Counted from the stretch's first letter, positions 1-5,754 are shown. The stretch: DNA of 7,024 nt from Deltaproteobacteria bacterium (GCA_024641835.1 JAHECH010000223.1:1-7024); one strand, 5' to 3'. Notes: generated from the sequence alone by a model not told the origin. Program-made: numbers and translations.

Positions 1-71
1 AGAGGGGCTTGGATGACAAAGACTAAATGCGTTTGTACTAGATTGAGCACGCACAAAAAAGGGAACTCACT
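1..71 (+). other. Leader of the RACo-like gene, possibly with the tail of an upstream gene
   Basis: No complete gene fits here. An open frame entering from the left edge reads RGLDDKD and stops at TAA 24-26, so it could be the C-terminus of an upstream + strand gene. A second frame stays open to a TAA at 103-105 and would overlap the next gene, but its short sequence is basic and unremarkable. The frame of the downstream gene is closed by TAG at 39-41, so that gene cannot extend into a larger upstream part in the same frame. An SD-like AAGGGA lies at 59-64, seven nucleotides before the ATG at 72. I see no clear promoter. Confidence 0.35.
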
Positions 72-1631
72 ATGGGTAAATCGCAGGGCTCTGAAGGTTG
101 GGTAAAGATTGTTTCCCCAGACATCATACCCCCAAGTTTGAAAGATAACACGGGCGATGCGGACCGGCTGGGGAGGAGCATTGAAAGAGCCCTCCACACC
201 GATCAGGTGTCCATAGGCCTGCCTCTCATCAGAAAACTGCCTTCCCTGCTGAGAGAGAATGATTACCGGGTATCCGTGGTCGTCTACAAAGGTAGTAGTT
301 CCTGGCACTTGATGGACATCTGGCCAGCTTCGCCCGCCCATCAAATCTACGGCCTTGCCGTTGACCTTGGAACCACGACGCTCGTTACACGGTTGGTGGA
401 TCTTTCCAGTGGAAAAATCCTGGAGGAGACCTCATTTATCAATCCTCAGACGGAAATCGGCCTGGATATTCTGACCCGAATTCATCACGCGGGGCAGGAG
501 CGAGGGCTCGCAAAGCTTCAAAAGCTCGTGGTAGAGAGGCTCAATCGGGAAGTTGAGGACCTGACCACGAGGAAGGGGTTTGATGCCCGTGCCATTGTGG
601 CTGCGTCGGTCGCAGGCAACACCACCATGACCCACCTTTTTCTGGGGCTCGATCCCTACTGGATATGCCGCGAGCCATACATCCCGCTTGTAAACAAGGT
701 CCCTATTCTCGAAGCTTCAGACCTGGGGGTCAAAATCCACCCCGATGCGCCGGTGTTCGTTTTTCCCAACGTGGGAAGCTACTTCGGAGGAGACGTGATC
801 GCCGGAATCCTCGCCTCTGGAATGACCCGGCGAGCAGACGTTTCGATCCTGGTGGATATAGGAACCAATGCGGAGATCGTTTTGGGTAACGAAGACTGGC
901 TCATGGCTTGCGCTGGGGCTGCAGGCCCTGCTCTGGAAGGAGGTGTGGCTAGCATAGGCATGACGGCAGGGCCGGGGGCAATAGACAAAGTGACCAGGGA
1001 TCCATCCACAGGAGAATTTCAGGTCAGGACAATCGATCATAAACCCCCTGTCGGTATCTGCGGCTCCGGCCTTATTGATCTGGTGGCGCAGCTCTACTTG
1101 GCAGGGATGATCGATATGCGGGGAAAGTACATCCCTGAAAGGTGCGGAAACCTGCTCAGGGAAATCGAAGGGATGATGTGTTATGTACTGGTGCCAGCTG
1201 AAAAATCAGCAACTGGGAGGGACCTGGCTCTGAGCCAGCCGGATATCGATGCGCTTTTGCGTTCAAAGGCTGCGATGTACACCATCCTGACAACCGTTAC
1301 CCGTATGGCCAACGTGTCCATGCGGGATTTCAAGGATTTCATTGTCGCGGGAACTTTCGGGTCCTACATCGATCCCCAGTCAGCGATCACCATCGGCATG
1401 GTCCCGGATTTGCCACCGGAAACGTACAAACCCCTTGGAAATACGTCTGTCACCGGAGCCAGCATGGCCCTTTTATCCGAAAAGGCGAGAGACGAGATCT
1501 ACGAAATCCGCAACAAGGTGACCTACGTGGAACTCAATGTGAACCAGGAATTCATGAACCTTTTCAGCGCAGCAAGGTTCATCCCCCACACAGACAGATC
1601 GCTTTTTCCCTCCGTTCGTCCCAACGGCTGA
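72..1631 (+). CDS. RACo-like ASKHA-family corrinoid-protein reductive activator lacking the ferredoxin domain
   Basis: The 519-aa product matches the middle and C-terminal ASKHA domains of RACo (DUF4445 family). Family members use ATP binding and hydrolysis to return inactive Co(II) corrinoid proteins to Co(I), in acetyl-CoA-pathway or methyltransferase systems in the cytoplasm. Residues ~10-90 resemble the RACo middle domain (IIPPSLKDN, then DADRLGRSIERAL). The ATPase begins at YGLAVDLGTTT (93-103, phosphate-1 loop). AGNTTMTHLFLGLDP (181-195), FPNVGSYFGGD (231-241), VDIGTNAEI (261-269, phosphate-2), ACAGAAGPALEGG (279-291), GICGSGLIDL (328-337) and VAGTFGSYIDP (425-435) follow in family order. 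RACo proteins are usually about 600-650 aa and start with a [2Fe-2S] ferredoxin domain. Here that domain and its cysteine cluster are absent, and an in-frame TAG at 39-41 rules out an upstream extension. The target corrinoid protein is not in the window, so the substrate is unknown. AAGGGA at 59-64 supports the start. Confidence 0.88.
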   Translation: MGKSQGSEGWVKIVSPDIIPPSLKDNTGDADRLGRSIERALHTDQVSIGLPLIRKLPSLLRENDYRVSVVVYKGSSSWHLMDIWPASPAHQIYGLAVDLGTTTLVTRLVDLSSGKILEETSFINPQTEIGLDILTRIHHAGQERGLAKLQKLVVERLNREVEDLTTRKGFDARAIVAASVAGNTTMTHLFLGLDPYWICREPYIPLVNKVPILEASDLGVKIHPDAPVFVFPNVGSYFGGDVIAGILASGMTRRADVSILVDIGTNAEIVLGNEDWLMACAGAAGPALEGGVASIGMTAGPGAIDKVTRDPSTGEFQVRTIDHKPPVGICGSGLIDLVAQLYLAGMIDMRGKYIPERCGNLLREIEGMMCYVLVPAEKSATGRDLALSQPDIDALLRSKAAMYTILTTVTRMANVSMRDFKDFIVAGTFGSYIDPQSAITIGMVPDLPPETYKPLGNTSVTGASMALLSEKARDEIYEIRNKVTYVELNVNQEFMNLFSAARFIPHTDRSLFPSVRPNG

Positions 1632-1645
1632 TCACTTCCGCAATT

Positions 1646-1663
1646 CGCCTGCGCTGCGAGGCG
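1646..1663. other. Short hairpin in the convergent intergenic gap
   Basis: CGCCT (1646-1650) and AGGCG (1659-1663) can pair around an 8-nt loop, in the 61-nt gap between two convergent stop codons. Neither strand has a T-run after it, so it is not a canonical intrinsic terminator. It could still help separate the convergent transcripts. Confidence 0.25.
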
Positions 1664-1692
1664 GTCCCGATCGGATCTGCTTGTTCAGTGGA

Positions 1693-2394
1693 TTATTTCT
1701 CTTCTTTTTCTTCGGGCTGGCTTTCAGCCTCAGTCTCTTCGATGTCTACGCTGGGCAGGGTGCCAATGTGGTACTCGATGGTAAGGTTATCCTCTTCTTC
1801 AGGGCTCTCCGTCGTCTCAAAGGTTACCTCTCTTCGGGTAGGGGAGCCGAGGCCCGAAGGCACACTCGCAGCCATCGCCTTTCTTTGATCGACCTTTTCA
1901 AGCTCGCGCTGGCAGTTCACGCAGAGGGTGGCCTCCGGGACAATCATCAGACGTTCCTTGGGAATGGGCTGCCCGCATTCTTCGCAAATCCCAAACCCTT
2001 CCTCCTCCTTCTTAATCCTTTCGATCAGATATTCGATCTTCTGGAGTTCCCTATTCTTCCTCTCGATAAGACTGTAATGACCGTAGGCCGAGATCTCCCG
2101 CTGTGCATCATCCACTTCGTCAATAAAATCTCCCGCGGTCAGCTGACCATCGTATTCCTTGCGACTGTTCATCAGCCTTGCCAGGGTCGCAAGAAGCTCA
2201 TCTCGTTTCTCCACAAGGCCATCCATGAAAGTCTTGCGGAAATCCTCTTGCCTCGCCGGAGGTTCTGGTGGAATTCTGCGCGGCTTGGGCGCTACCTTAA
2301 CCTTGGGGCGAGCCTTTGCAGGAGCCTTGGCACCCTTTCCCGCGGATTCTTTTTTCTTTGGCGCCTTTTTTTTCTTGTCCCTACTCACTTTCAC
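1693..2394 (-). CDS. DksA/TraR-family C4 zinc-finger transcription factor with basic N-tail and acidic C-tail
   Basis: The 233-aa product has the DksA/TraR architecture. DksA-type proteins enter the RNA polymerase secondary channel and change initiation, often with ppGpp. Residues 1-48 are rich in Lys, Ala and Pro and look disordered, like a histone-H1-type tail. A coiled coil follows at about 49-131, with a tip containing D92-E-V-D95-D-A97, which fits the DxxDxA motif needed for DksA activity. The zinc finger is C137-x2-C140-x17-C158-x2-C161, the canonical spacing with all four cysteines present. Residues ~195-233 form an acidic tail. E. coli DksA is 151 aa, so the tails account for most of the extra length. 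The start is GTG at 2394, chosen because GGAGGAA lies 8 nt upstream and the family core is complete. The gene is divergent from tmk and convergent with the RACo-like gene. Whether it acts as DksA or as a specialised paralogue cannot be told from this window. Confidence 0.9.
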   Translation of the reverse strand: MKVSRDKKKKAPKKKESAGKGAKAPAKARPKVKVAPKPRRIPPEPPARQEDFRKTFMDGLVEKRDELLATLARLMNSRKEYDGQLTAGDFIDEVDDAQREISAYGHYSLIERKNRELQKIEYLIERIKKEEEGFGICEECGQPIPKERLMIVPEATLCVNCQRELEKVDQRKAMAASVPSGLGSPTRREVTFETTESPEEEDNLTIEYHIGTLPSVDIEETEAESQPEEKEEK

Positions 2395-2400
2395 GAGTAA

Positions 2401-2407
2401 TTCCTCC
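2401..2407 (-). promoter_or_regulatory. Strong ribosome binding site fixing the GTG start of the dksA-like gene
   Basis: On the minus strand the sequence reads GGAGGAA, with GGAGG at 2407-2403, then 8 nt to a GTG ending at 2394. It is the best SD match in the window and settles the start on GTG. Confidence 0.8.
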
Positions 2408-2500
2408 GGAAAAAGATGTTAGGGTATAGCCACGGGTTGAGCCCTTTAGATCTTGCATCCCATCGCTGTTGAGGGCCCGGTCAAGAAATGAGTACTGGCT

Positions 2501-2528
2501 AAAGTATTCATTTTTTATATTTTGTCAA
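2501..2528 (-). promoter_or_regulatory. Candidate sigma70-type promoter for the dksA-like gene
   Basis: On the minus strand a perfect TTGACA (2528-2523) is followed, after 16 nt, by TACTTT (2506-2501), a weak -10 with 3 of 6 consensus bases. The spacer is very A/T-rich. Transcription would start near 2494 and leave a leader of about 100 nt. The -35 is convincing; the -10 is not. Confidence 0.45.
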
Positions 2529-2535
2529 CAAAATA
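2518..2535. promoter_or_regulatory. 18-bp inverted repeat over the -35 box, possible operator
   Basis: TATTTTGT (2518-2525), a 2-nt centre CA, then ACAAAATA (2528-2535) make perfect 8-bp arms. The repeat spans the TTGACA on the minus strand, a usual place for a dimeric repressor to block initiation. I cannot name the regulator. An A/T-rich repeat of this length may also arise by chance. Confidence 0.4.
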
Positions 2536-2585
2536 AGCTTGCCTGTCATTTCTTCTTCAAGCGTTGGTGCCGGAGGGATCAATCC

Positions 2586-2614
2586 TTGATTGTTGGACCC
2601 TTTTCCACTATACT
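2586..2614 (+). promoter_or_regulatory. Sigma70-type promoter upstream of tmk
   Basis: TTGATT (2586-2591) and TATACT (2609-2614) are separated by 17 nt and match the consensus at 4/6 and 5/6 positions. Initiation is expected near 2621, giving a leader of about 100 nt before the tmk ATG. ATCAA (2578-2582) and TTGAT (2586-2590) form a small inverted repeat overlapping the -35 box. This is the best promoter in the window and probably drives tmk and perhaps the genes after it. Confidence 0.6.
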
Positions 2615-2655
2615 CAACGCGTTTTTTCAGGCCGGGAACGTACAACACTCAGGAA

Positions 2656-2685
2656 GGGATTTCCAAGGCAAGACCTGGATATCCC
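2656..2685 (+). other. Hairpin in the tmk leader
   Basis: GGGATTTCCA (2656-2665) pairs with TGGATATCCC (2676-2685) around a 10-nt loop, with one T-T mismatch in a 10-bp stem. It lies between the predicted transcription start and the tmk start codon, 36 nt before the ATG. No T-run follows it, so it is not a simple attenuator. It could affect message stability or translation. Confidence 0.4.
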
Positions 2686-2721
2686 AGAGATCGTCTCAAC
2701 AGATCGCTTCAGGGGCTCTGG

Positions 2722-3372
2722 ATGTTCATTACTTTCGAAGGCATAGAAGGCTGCGGCAAAACGACGCAGATAAGACGCCTGGCAAAGAGGTTGGCAAGTC
2801 TTCGGATTCCAGTGTTGCTCACTTTAGAACCGGGCGGAACACGCATAGGGAAGCAAATCCGAAAGATCCTTCTCGACTCCCGGAACAGAGATCTCGCTCC
2901 CCTTGCTGAAGTCATGCTGTACGCTGCGGAAAGAGCCCAACATGTGAAGGAAGTCATCAAGCCAGCTTTGGAGCAAGGGAAATGGGTTCTGTGTGACAGG
3001 TTTATGGATGCGACGGTCGTTTATCAGGGGATGGCCCGGGGCCAGGACATGGATCTCATACAACTCCTAAATGACAAAGTCACCCTGAGCATTCAGCCGA
3101 ACATCACCATCTTACTCGACTGTCCGGTGGAAGTGGGGTTGGAGCGGGCTACGTTGCGGGACAAAACAGGGAGAGTCAAAGGTCAAGACCGCTTTGAAAA
3201 AGAGAAAAAGGCCTTCCATCACAAGGTGAGAAGAGGGTATCTGGCCGTGGCGCGCAAGGATCCGAAAAGGTTCGTCGTGATTCAAGCTGACGCGAGCGCA
3301 CGTGAGGTCGAAGAAAGGATATTCCGATACATCCAGCCCTTGGTATCGCGTCGCGGAAAAACCTTGGCATAA
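2722..3372 (+). CDS. tmk: Thymidylate kinase (dTMP kinase)
   Basis: The 216-aa product is a full-length TMPK. It phosphorylates dTMP to dTDP with ATP in the cytoplasm, an essential step for dTTP supply. The sequence opens with MFITFEGIEGCGKTT: the P-loop G7-x4-GKT lacks the Arg seen in eukaryote-type enzymes. The dTMP-binding EPGGT-R is at 36-41, ERAQHV at 70-75, and the DR motif is in CDRFMDATVVYQG (91-103). The LID region RDKTGRVKGQDRFE (146-159) is basic and probably supplies the catalytic Arg, as in E. coli-type TMPKs. The ATG at 2722 is preferred over an in-frame ATG at 2590 because family members begin at MFITFEG, and an AGGGG lies at 2711-2715, six nt upstream. It is the first gene of the + strand run. 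A 477-nt gap then separates it from holB. Confidence 0.95.
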   Translation: MFITFEGIEGCGKTTQIRRLAKRLASLRIPVLLTLEPGGTRIGKQIRKILLDSRNRDLAPLAEVMLYAAERAQHVKEVIKPALEQGKWVLCDRFMDATVVYQGMARGQDMDLIQLLNDKVTLSIQPNITILLDCPVEVGLERATLRDKTGRVKGQDRFEKEKKAFHHKVRRGYLAVARKDPKRFVVIQADASAREVEERIFRYIQPLVSRRGKTLA

Positions 3373-3393
3373 TCCTTCGCGCGACCCTGCCAC

Positions 3394-3407
3394 CTGCCGG
3401 GAGGCAG
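3394..3407 (+). terminator. Short GC hairpin with GNRA-type loop after tmk, weak terminator candidate
   Basis: CTGCC (3394-3398), loop GGGA, GGCAG (3403-3407) form a perfect 5-bp stem closed by a GNRA-type tetraloop, 21 nt after the tmk stop. Only TTCT follows rather than a true U-run, so efficient intrinsic termination is doubtful. It may be an RNA-stabilising hairpin or belong to the neighbouring repeat region. Confidence 0.25.
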
Positions 3408-3456
3408 TTCTCAGACGGTCTCTCAGAGCCGCAATATCGCTACAAGGGCTTTCCAA

Positions 3457-3705
3457 GGGGCCATGGGGGTCTCTTTCAAAATGAGGAAACGAAGAGAGAC
3501 CGGGAAAGACCCGGCAAGTAGAGGGCAGCGAAGGCGGGCGGCGCGGCTGCATCAGTCATTTCCACGTTTCGCCTTGCATGGCTATTTCCGGGAAGCCCTC
3601 CGCCCGCCTGTCCCACCCCCGGTGGGGCCTCACCTATTACCTAAAGCTGATCACCGGGCAGCGATTTCTTCGTTTCTCTATTTTGAAAGAGACCCCCATG
3701 GCCCC
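3457..3705. repeat. 249-bp palindromic element with 38-nt terminal inverted repeats (MITE/REP-like)
   Basis: The left arm 3457-3494 and the reverse complement of the right arm 3668-3705 match at 35 of 38 positions. The outer 26 are perfect, starting GGGGCCATGGGGGTCTC. Three adjacent differences follow, then nine matching bases. Nested inside are a 10-bp perfect inverted repeat (3532-3541 with 3600-3609, AGGCGGGCGG), a CCGGG-AAAGA-CCCGG hairpin (3500-3514) and a CCCACC-CCC-GGTGGG hairpin (3612-3626). The 9-mer GGGCAGCGA also occurs directly at 3523-3531 and 3656-3664. The short reading frames across it are not protein-like and none has a convincing start site. I see no target-site duplication. 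A non-autonomous mobile element or dispersed intergenic repeat is the likeliest reading; a structured RNA is the alternative. Confidence 0.65.
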
Positions 3706-3849
3706 GGTATTTATAGCCGGGCAGGGACAGGAGCGGCGCACGGTGCAAGGAAAAGCAATCAATGCGCACTATGTTCAACCGTGCACCTTGGACCGTGTAC
3801 CGTCTGCGGGGCTGCTCGGTAAGACGATGAGCCGAAGGGTGTGATTTAA
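3706..3849 (+). other. holB leader with three ACCGTG[C/T] motifs
   Basis: No gene is apparent. ACCGTGC occurs on the minus strand at 3744-3738, within GCACGGTGC, and on the plus strand at 3778-3784. ACCGTGT lies at 3792-3798. The first two form a 7-bp inverted repeat around 33 nt, and ACCGTGCACC/ACCGTGTACC form a near-direct repeat 14 nt apart. These may be protein-binding sites or RNA stems. No credible -10/-35 pair was found. The holB SD candidate is GAAGGG (3834-3839), with a rather long 10-nt spacing to the ATG. Confidence 0.3.
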
Positions 3850-4905
3850 ATGGATTTCATCCCCTTTTCTCAGATCATTGGCCAGGAAAAGGCTATCCAA
3901 TTCCTGAAGCGGGCGATGGCGCAGGAGAAATTGCCCCACGCCTATCTCTTTGTGGGGATTCACGGGGTCGGAAAGACCTCCACAGCCGTTGCCCTGGCCC
4001 AAGCAATCAACTGCACTGAATCCAAGAACGGAGAAGGTTGCGGGAAGTGCATCTCGTGCCGGCAGTTCCCTGGCGGCAACTTTCCTGACCTTCGGATCGT
4101 AGAGCCTGACGGCCAGTTTATCAGAATAGAGCAGATCCGAGAGATCGATCGGGGCATGAGTTTCAAGCCCCTCTCCGGCCGGTACCGTGTGGTCATTGTC
4201 CGCCGGGCGGAGATGATGACCCCGGAGGCGGCCAATGCTTTTCTGAAGACCCTAGAAGAGCCCCCTCCGGGCAATATCTTGATTTTGAACGTCACCGAGC
4301 CCAGGGACCTACTGCCTACCGTCGTGTCCAGATGCCAGAAAGTGGGTTTCAGGCCTATCCCTGCGTCGCTCGTAGCACAGGGTCTGACAGAAAAGATGAG
4401 CCTGGACCACGAGAAGGCTCTTCTTTTGGCGAGGATTGCGGAAGGGAGCCTCGGAAGAGCTTTAGCCATGGGAGAGAAAGGTTTTCTGGGAAAACGGCAC
4501 GAATACATTTCAAGCCTCCTGAGCCTGAGGAACATTTCCGAGACCGAGGCTCTTGAAATGGCCCTGCGCTTCACGGGAAAGGAGAAAAAAAAGGAGCACG
4601 ATGAGAAGGGAGAGGAGATTGGAAAGATCGAGAAGGAGGAAATCCCTCTTCTCTTTGGGGTGTGGAAAAGCTGGTACAGGGATATGCTGCTGATCAGAAG
4701 CGAAGGGTCTGAGGATAAGATCATCAACAGGGACCTTTGTCTTGAGTTGAAAAAAGCAGCCGAAGGTTTTAAAATAAAAAATTTGATATCGAGCCTGCTT
4801 CTTATCGATCAGGGGGAAAGCGATTTTCTTCATTCGAGGAACCTGGATTTGATGATGGAAAACCTGATGCTGGACCTGAGAAGGCTCATGGGAGAGGCTG
4901 GCTGA
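3850..4905 (+). CDS. holB: DNA polymerase III delta' subunit
   Basis: The 351-aa product is a clamp-loader AAA+ protein. Delta' sits with delta and the DnaX subunits in the complex that opens the beta clamp and loads it on primed DNA. FSQIIGQEKAIQFLKRAM starts the AAA+ fold. The Walker A motif is G36-IHGVGK-T43. A zinc-binding set C55-x8-C64-x2-C67-x2-C70 follows, as in DnaX and delta' proteins. ANAFLKTLEEPPPGN (128-142) and the Arg-finger SRC motif (160-162) are clear. At the Walker B position VVIVRRAEMM has Arg where acidic residues are expected, which suggests weak or no ATP hydrolysis and fits a stator-like delta'. Residues ~243-264 are a Lys/Glu-rich linker encoded partly by an A8 run. 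The C-terminal collar domain is recognisable only by position. The next gene starts 27 nt downstream, so cotranscription is likely. Confidence 0.93.
   Translation: MDFIPFSQIIGQEKAIQFLKRAMAQEKLPHAYLFVGIHGVGKTSTAVALAQAINCTESKNGEGCGKCISCRQFPGGNFPDLRIVEPDGQFIRIEQIREIDRGMSFKPLSGRYRVVIVRRAEMMTPEAANAFLKTLEEPPPGNILILNVTEPRDLLPTVVSRCQKVGFRPIPASLVAQGLTEKMSLDHEKALLLARIAEGSLGRALAMGEKGFLGKRHEYISSLLSLRNISETEALEMALRFTGKEKKKEHDEKGEEIGKIEKEEIPLLFGVWKSWYRDMLLIRSEGSEDKIINRDLCLELKKAAEGFKIKNLISSLLLIDQGESDFLHSRNLDLMMENLMLDLRRLMGEAG
4578..4604 (+). other. dnaX-like slippery site in holB with an immediate -1 stop
   Basis: AAAGGAG (4578-4584) directly precedes eight A's and a G (4585-4593), read as codons AAA AAA AAG. 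This contains the in-phase heptamer A AAA AAG (4587-4593) used by E. coli dnaX for programmed -1 frameshifting. After a -1 slip the reading would be GGA GCA CGA TGA, ending at 4604 and giving a product of about 251 aa without the collar domain. The SD-like sequence is only 2 nt from the heptamer, closer than in dnaX. A plain lysine-rich linker would produce the same bases. Confidence 0.3.
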
Positions 4906-4932
4906 GAGGGTGCATTGAGAGAACGTTAAACC

Positions 4933-5751
4933 ATGGTTGTGCATGTAGAGATAGGGAAATACGGCAGGGTCTGCCTCTTTGATGCAGGAGATTTGCCCCT
5001 TCGTCATGGGGATAAAGTCGTCGTGGAGTGGGAAGCGGGCGAGGTCTTTGGAACGGTGCTCTCTGACCCGCAGTCTCAGAGTACGGAACTGTGCCAGAGG
5101 CCTCTGAAGAAGGTTCTCCGCACGGCGAGCGAGCAGGAACTGGGAAGGCATCAAAACAATCGTGAGCTTGGAAAAAATATCTACGATTTCTGCCTCCTGA
5201 AGATCAAGGAGAGATCGTTGCCCATGTGTCTTGTCTCGGTGGAATGCCTTTTTGACACAGCCAAGGCCATTGTCTACTTCACGGCTGACGGGAGGGTTGA
5301 TTTTCGGGAGCTCGTCAAGGACCTGGTCCAGCGATTTAGGATGCGAATTGAAATGAAGCAGATCGGCGTTCGTCACCAGGCCAAGATGGTGGGAGGTCTG
5401 GGCACCTGTGGACGCCACCTCTGCTGCACCTCTTTTCTGGGGAACTTTGCACCCGTCTCCATCAAGATGGCGAAGGAGCAAAACCTCTCCCTCAATCCCT
5501 CAAAGATATCCGGGATGTGCGGGAGACTCATGTGCTGTCTCAATTACGAGTTCGAATATTATGAAAAAGCACGAAAGGATTTGCCCAAGGTAGGCAAGAG
5601 GGTCAATACCATTTATGGCGTGGGTAAGGTGATCCGCCAGAACATTCTGAGAAAGAGGATGACGATCACGCTGGAATCCGGAGAAGAGAAGGAGATCACT
5701 TATGACGAGATCGTCAGGGACCCCGCACCGCCAAAGGATCCGAGCTCTTGA
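4933..5751 (+). CDS. ricT: PSP1/RicT (YaaT)-family Fe-S-type protein
   Basis: The 272-aa product is a PSP1-domain protein of the RicT/YaaT group. In Bacillus subtilis RicT joins RicA and RicF in an Fe-S complex that promotes mRNA maturation with RNase Y and affects sporulation and competence. Six cysteines sit in the family pattern: GTCGRHLCCTSF (C159, C164, C165) and MCGRLMCCLNYE (C196, C201, C202). The N-terminal ~90 residues form the small beta-rich part typical of PSP1 proteins, and residues ~222-263 look like a KOW/SH3-like barrel. The start is ATG 4933, since an in-frame TAA at 4927-4929 closes the frame upstream; the SD is weak. It lies 27 nt after holB, as ricT follows holB in Bacillus. 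No RicA or RicF homologue is in the window, so the Bacillus function cannot simply be carried over. The symbol is by homology. Confidence 0.85.
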   Translation: MVVHVEIGKYGRVCLFDAGDLPLRHGDKVVVEWEAGEVFGTVLSDPQSQSTELCQRPLKKVLRTASEQELGRHQNNRELGKNIYDFCLLKIKERSLPMCLVSVECLFDTAKAIVYFTADGRVDFRELVKDLVQRFRMRIEMKQIGVRHQAKMVGGLGTCGRHLCCTSFLGNFAPVSIKMAKEQNLSLNPSKISGMCGRLMCCLNYEFEYYEKARKDLPKVGKRVNTIYGVGKVIRQNILRKRMTITLESGEEKEITYDEIVRDPAPPKDPSS

Positions 5752-5754
5752 GTC

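Noticed and set aside
13..105. Small 30-codon frame with CVC near the left edge, considered as a ferredoxin remnant
   Set aside because: It lacks the cysteine spacing of a 2Fe-2S domain and is too short and basic to judge as a gene.
1681..2400. Long + strand open frame (239 codons) opposite the dksA-like gene
   Set aside because: It is antisense to a gene with a complete zinc finger and strong SD, and its translation is a low-complexity Phe/Leu shadow of the lysine- and glutamate-rich codons.
2590..2721. N-terminal extension of tmk from ATG 2590
   Set aside because: The added 44 residues are not family-like and would begin upstream of the predicted transcription start; MFITFEG at 2722 is the normal N-terminus.
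3112..3552. Minus-strand 146-codon open frame over the tmk 3' end
   Set aside because: It is antisense to conserved tmk codons and continues into the repeat arm; no family resemblance.
3457..3705. CRISPR array or attachment-site interpretation of the repeats
   Set aside because: There are only two copies in inverted orientation, no regularly spaced direct repeats, and no cas, integrase or tRNA gene nearby.
3463..3844. Overlapping small open frames in the tmk-holB gap
   Set aside because: They run through the palindromic repeat, share arm-encoded words such as FERDPHGP on both strands, and have no good SD. They reflect the repeat rather than genes.
4510..5481. Minus-strand open frame of 323 codons across holB and ricT
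   Set aside because: It crosses two well-supported + strand genes, has no recognisable domain and is explained as their antisense shadow.
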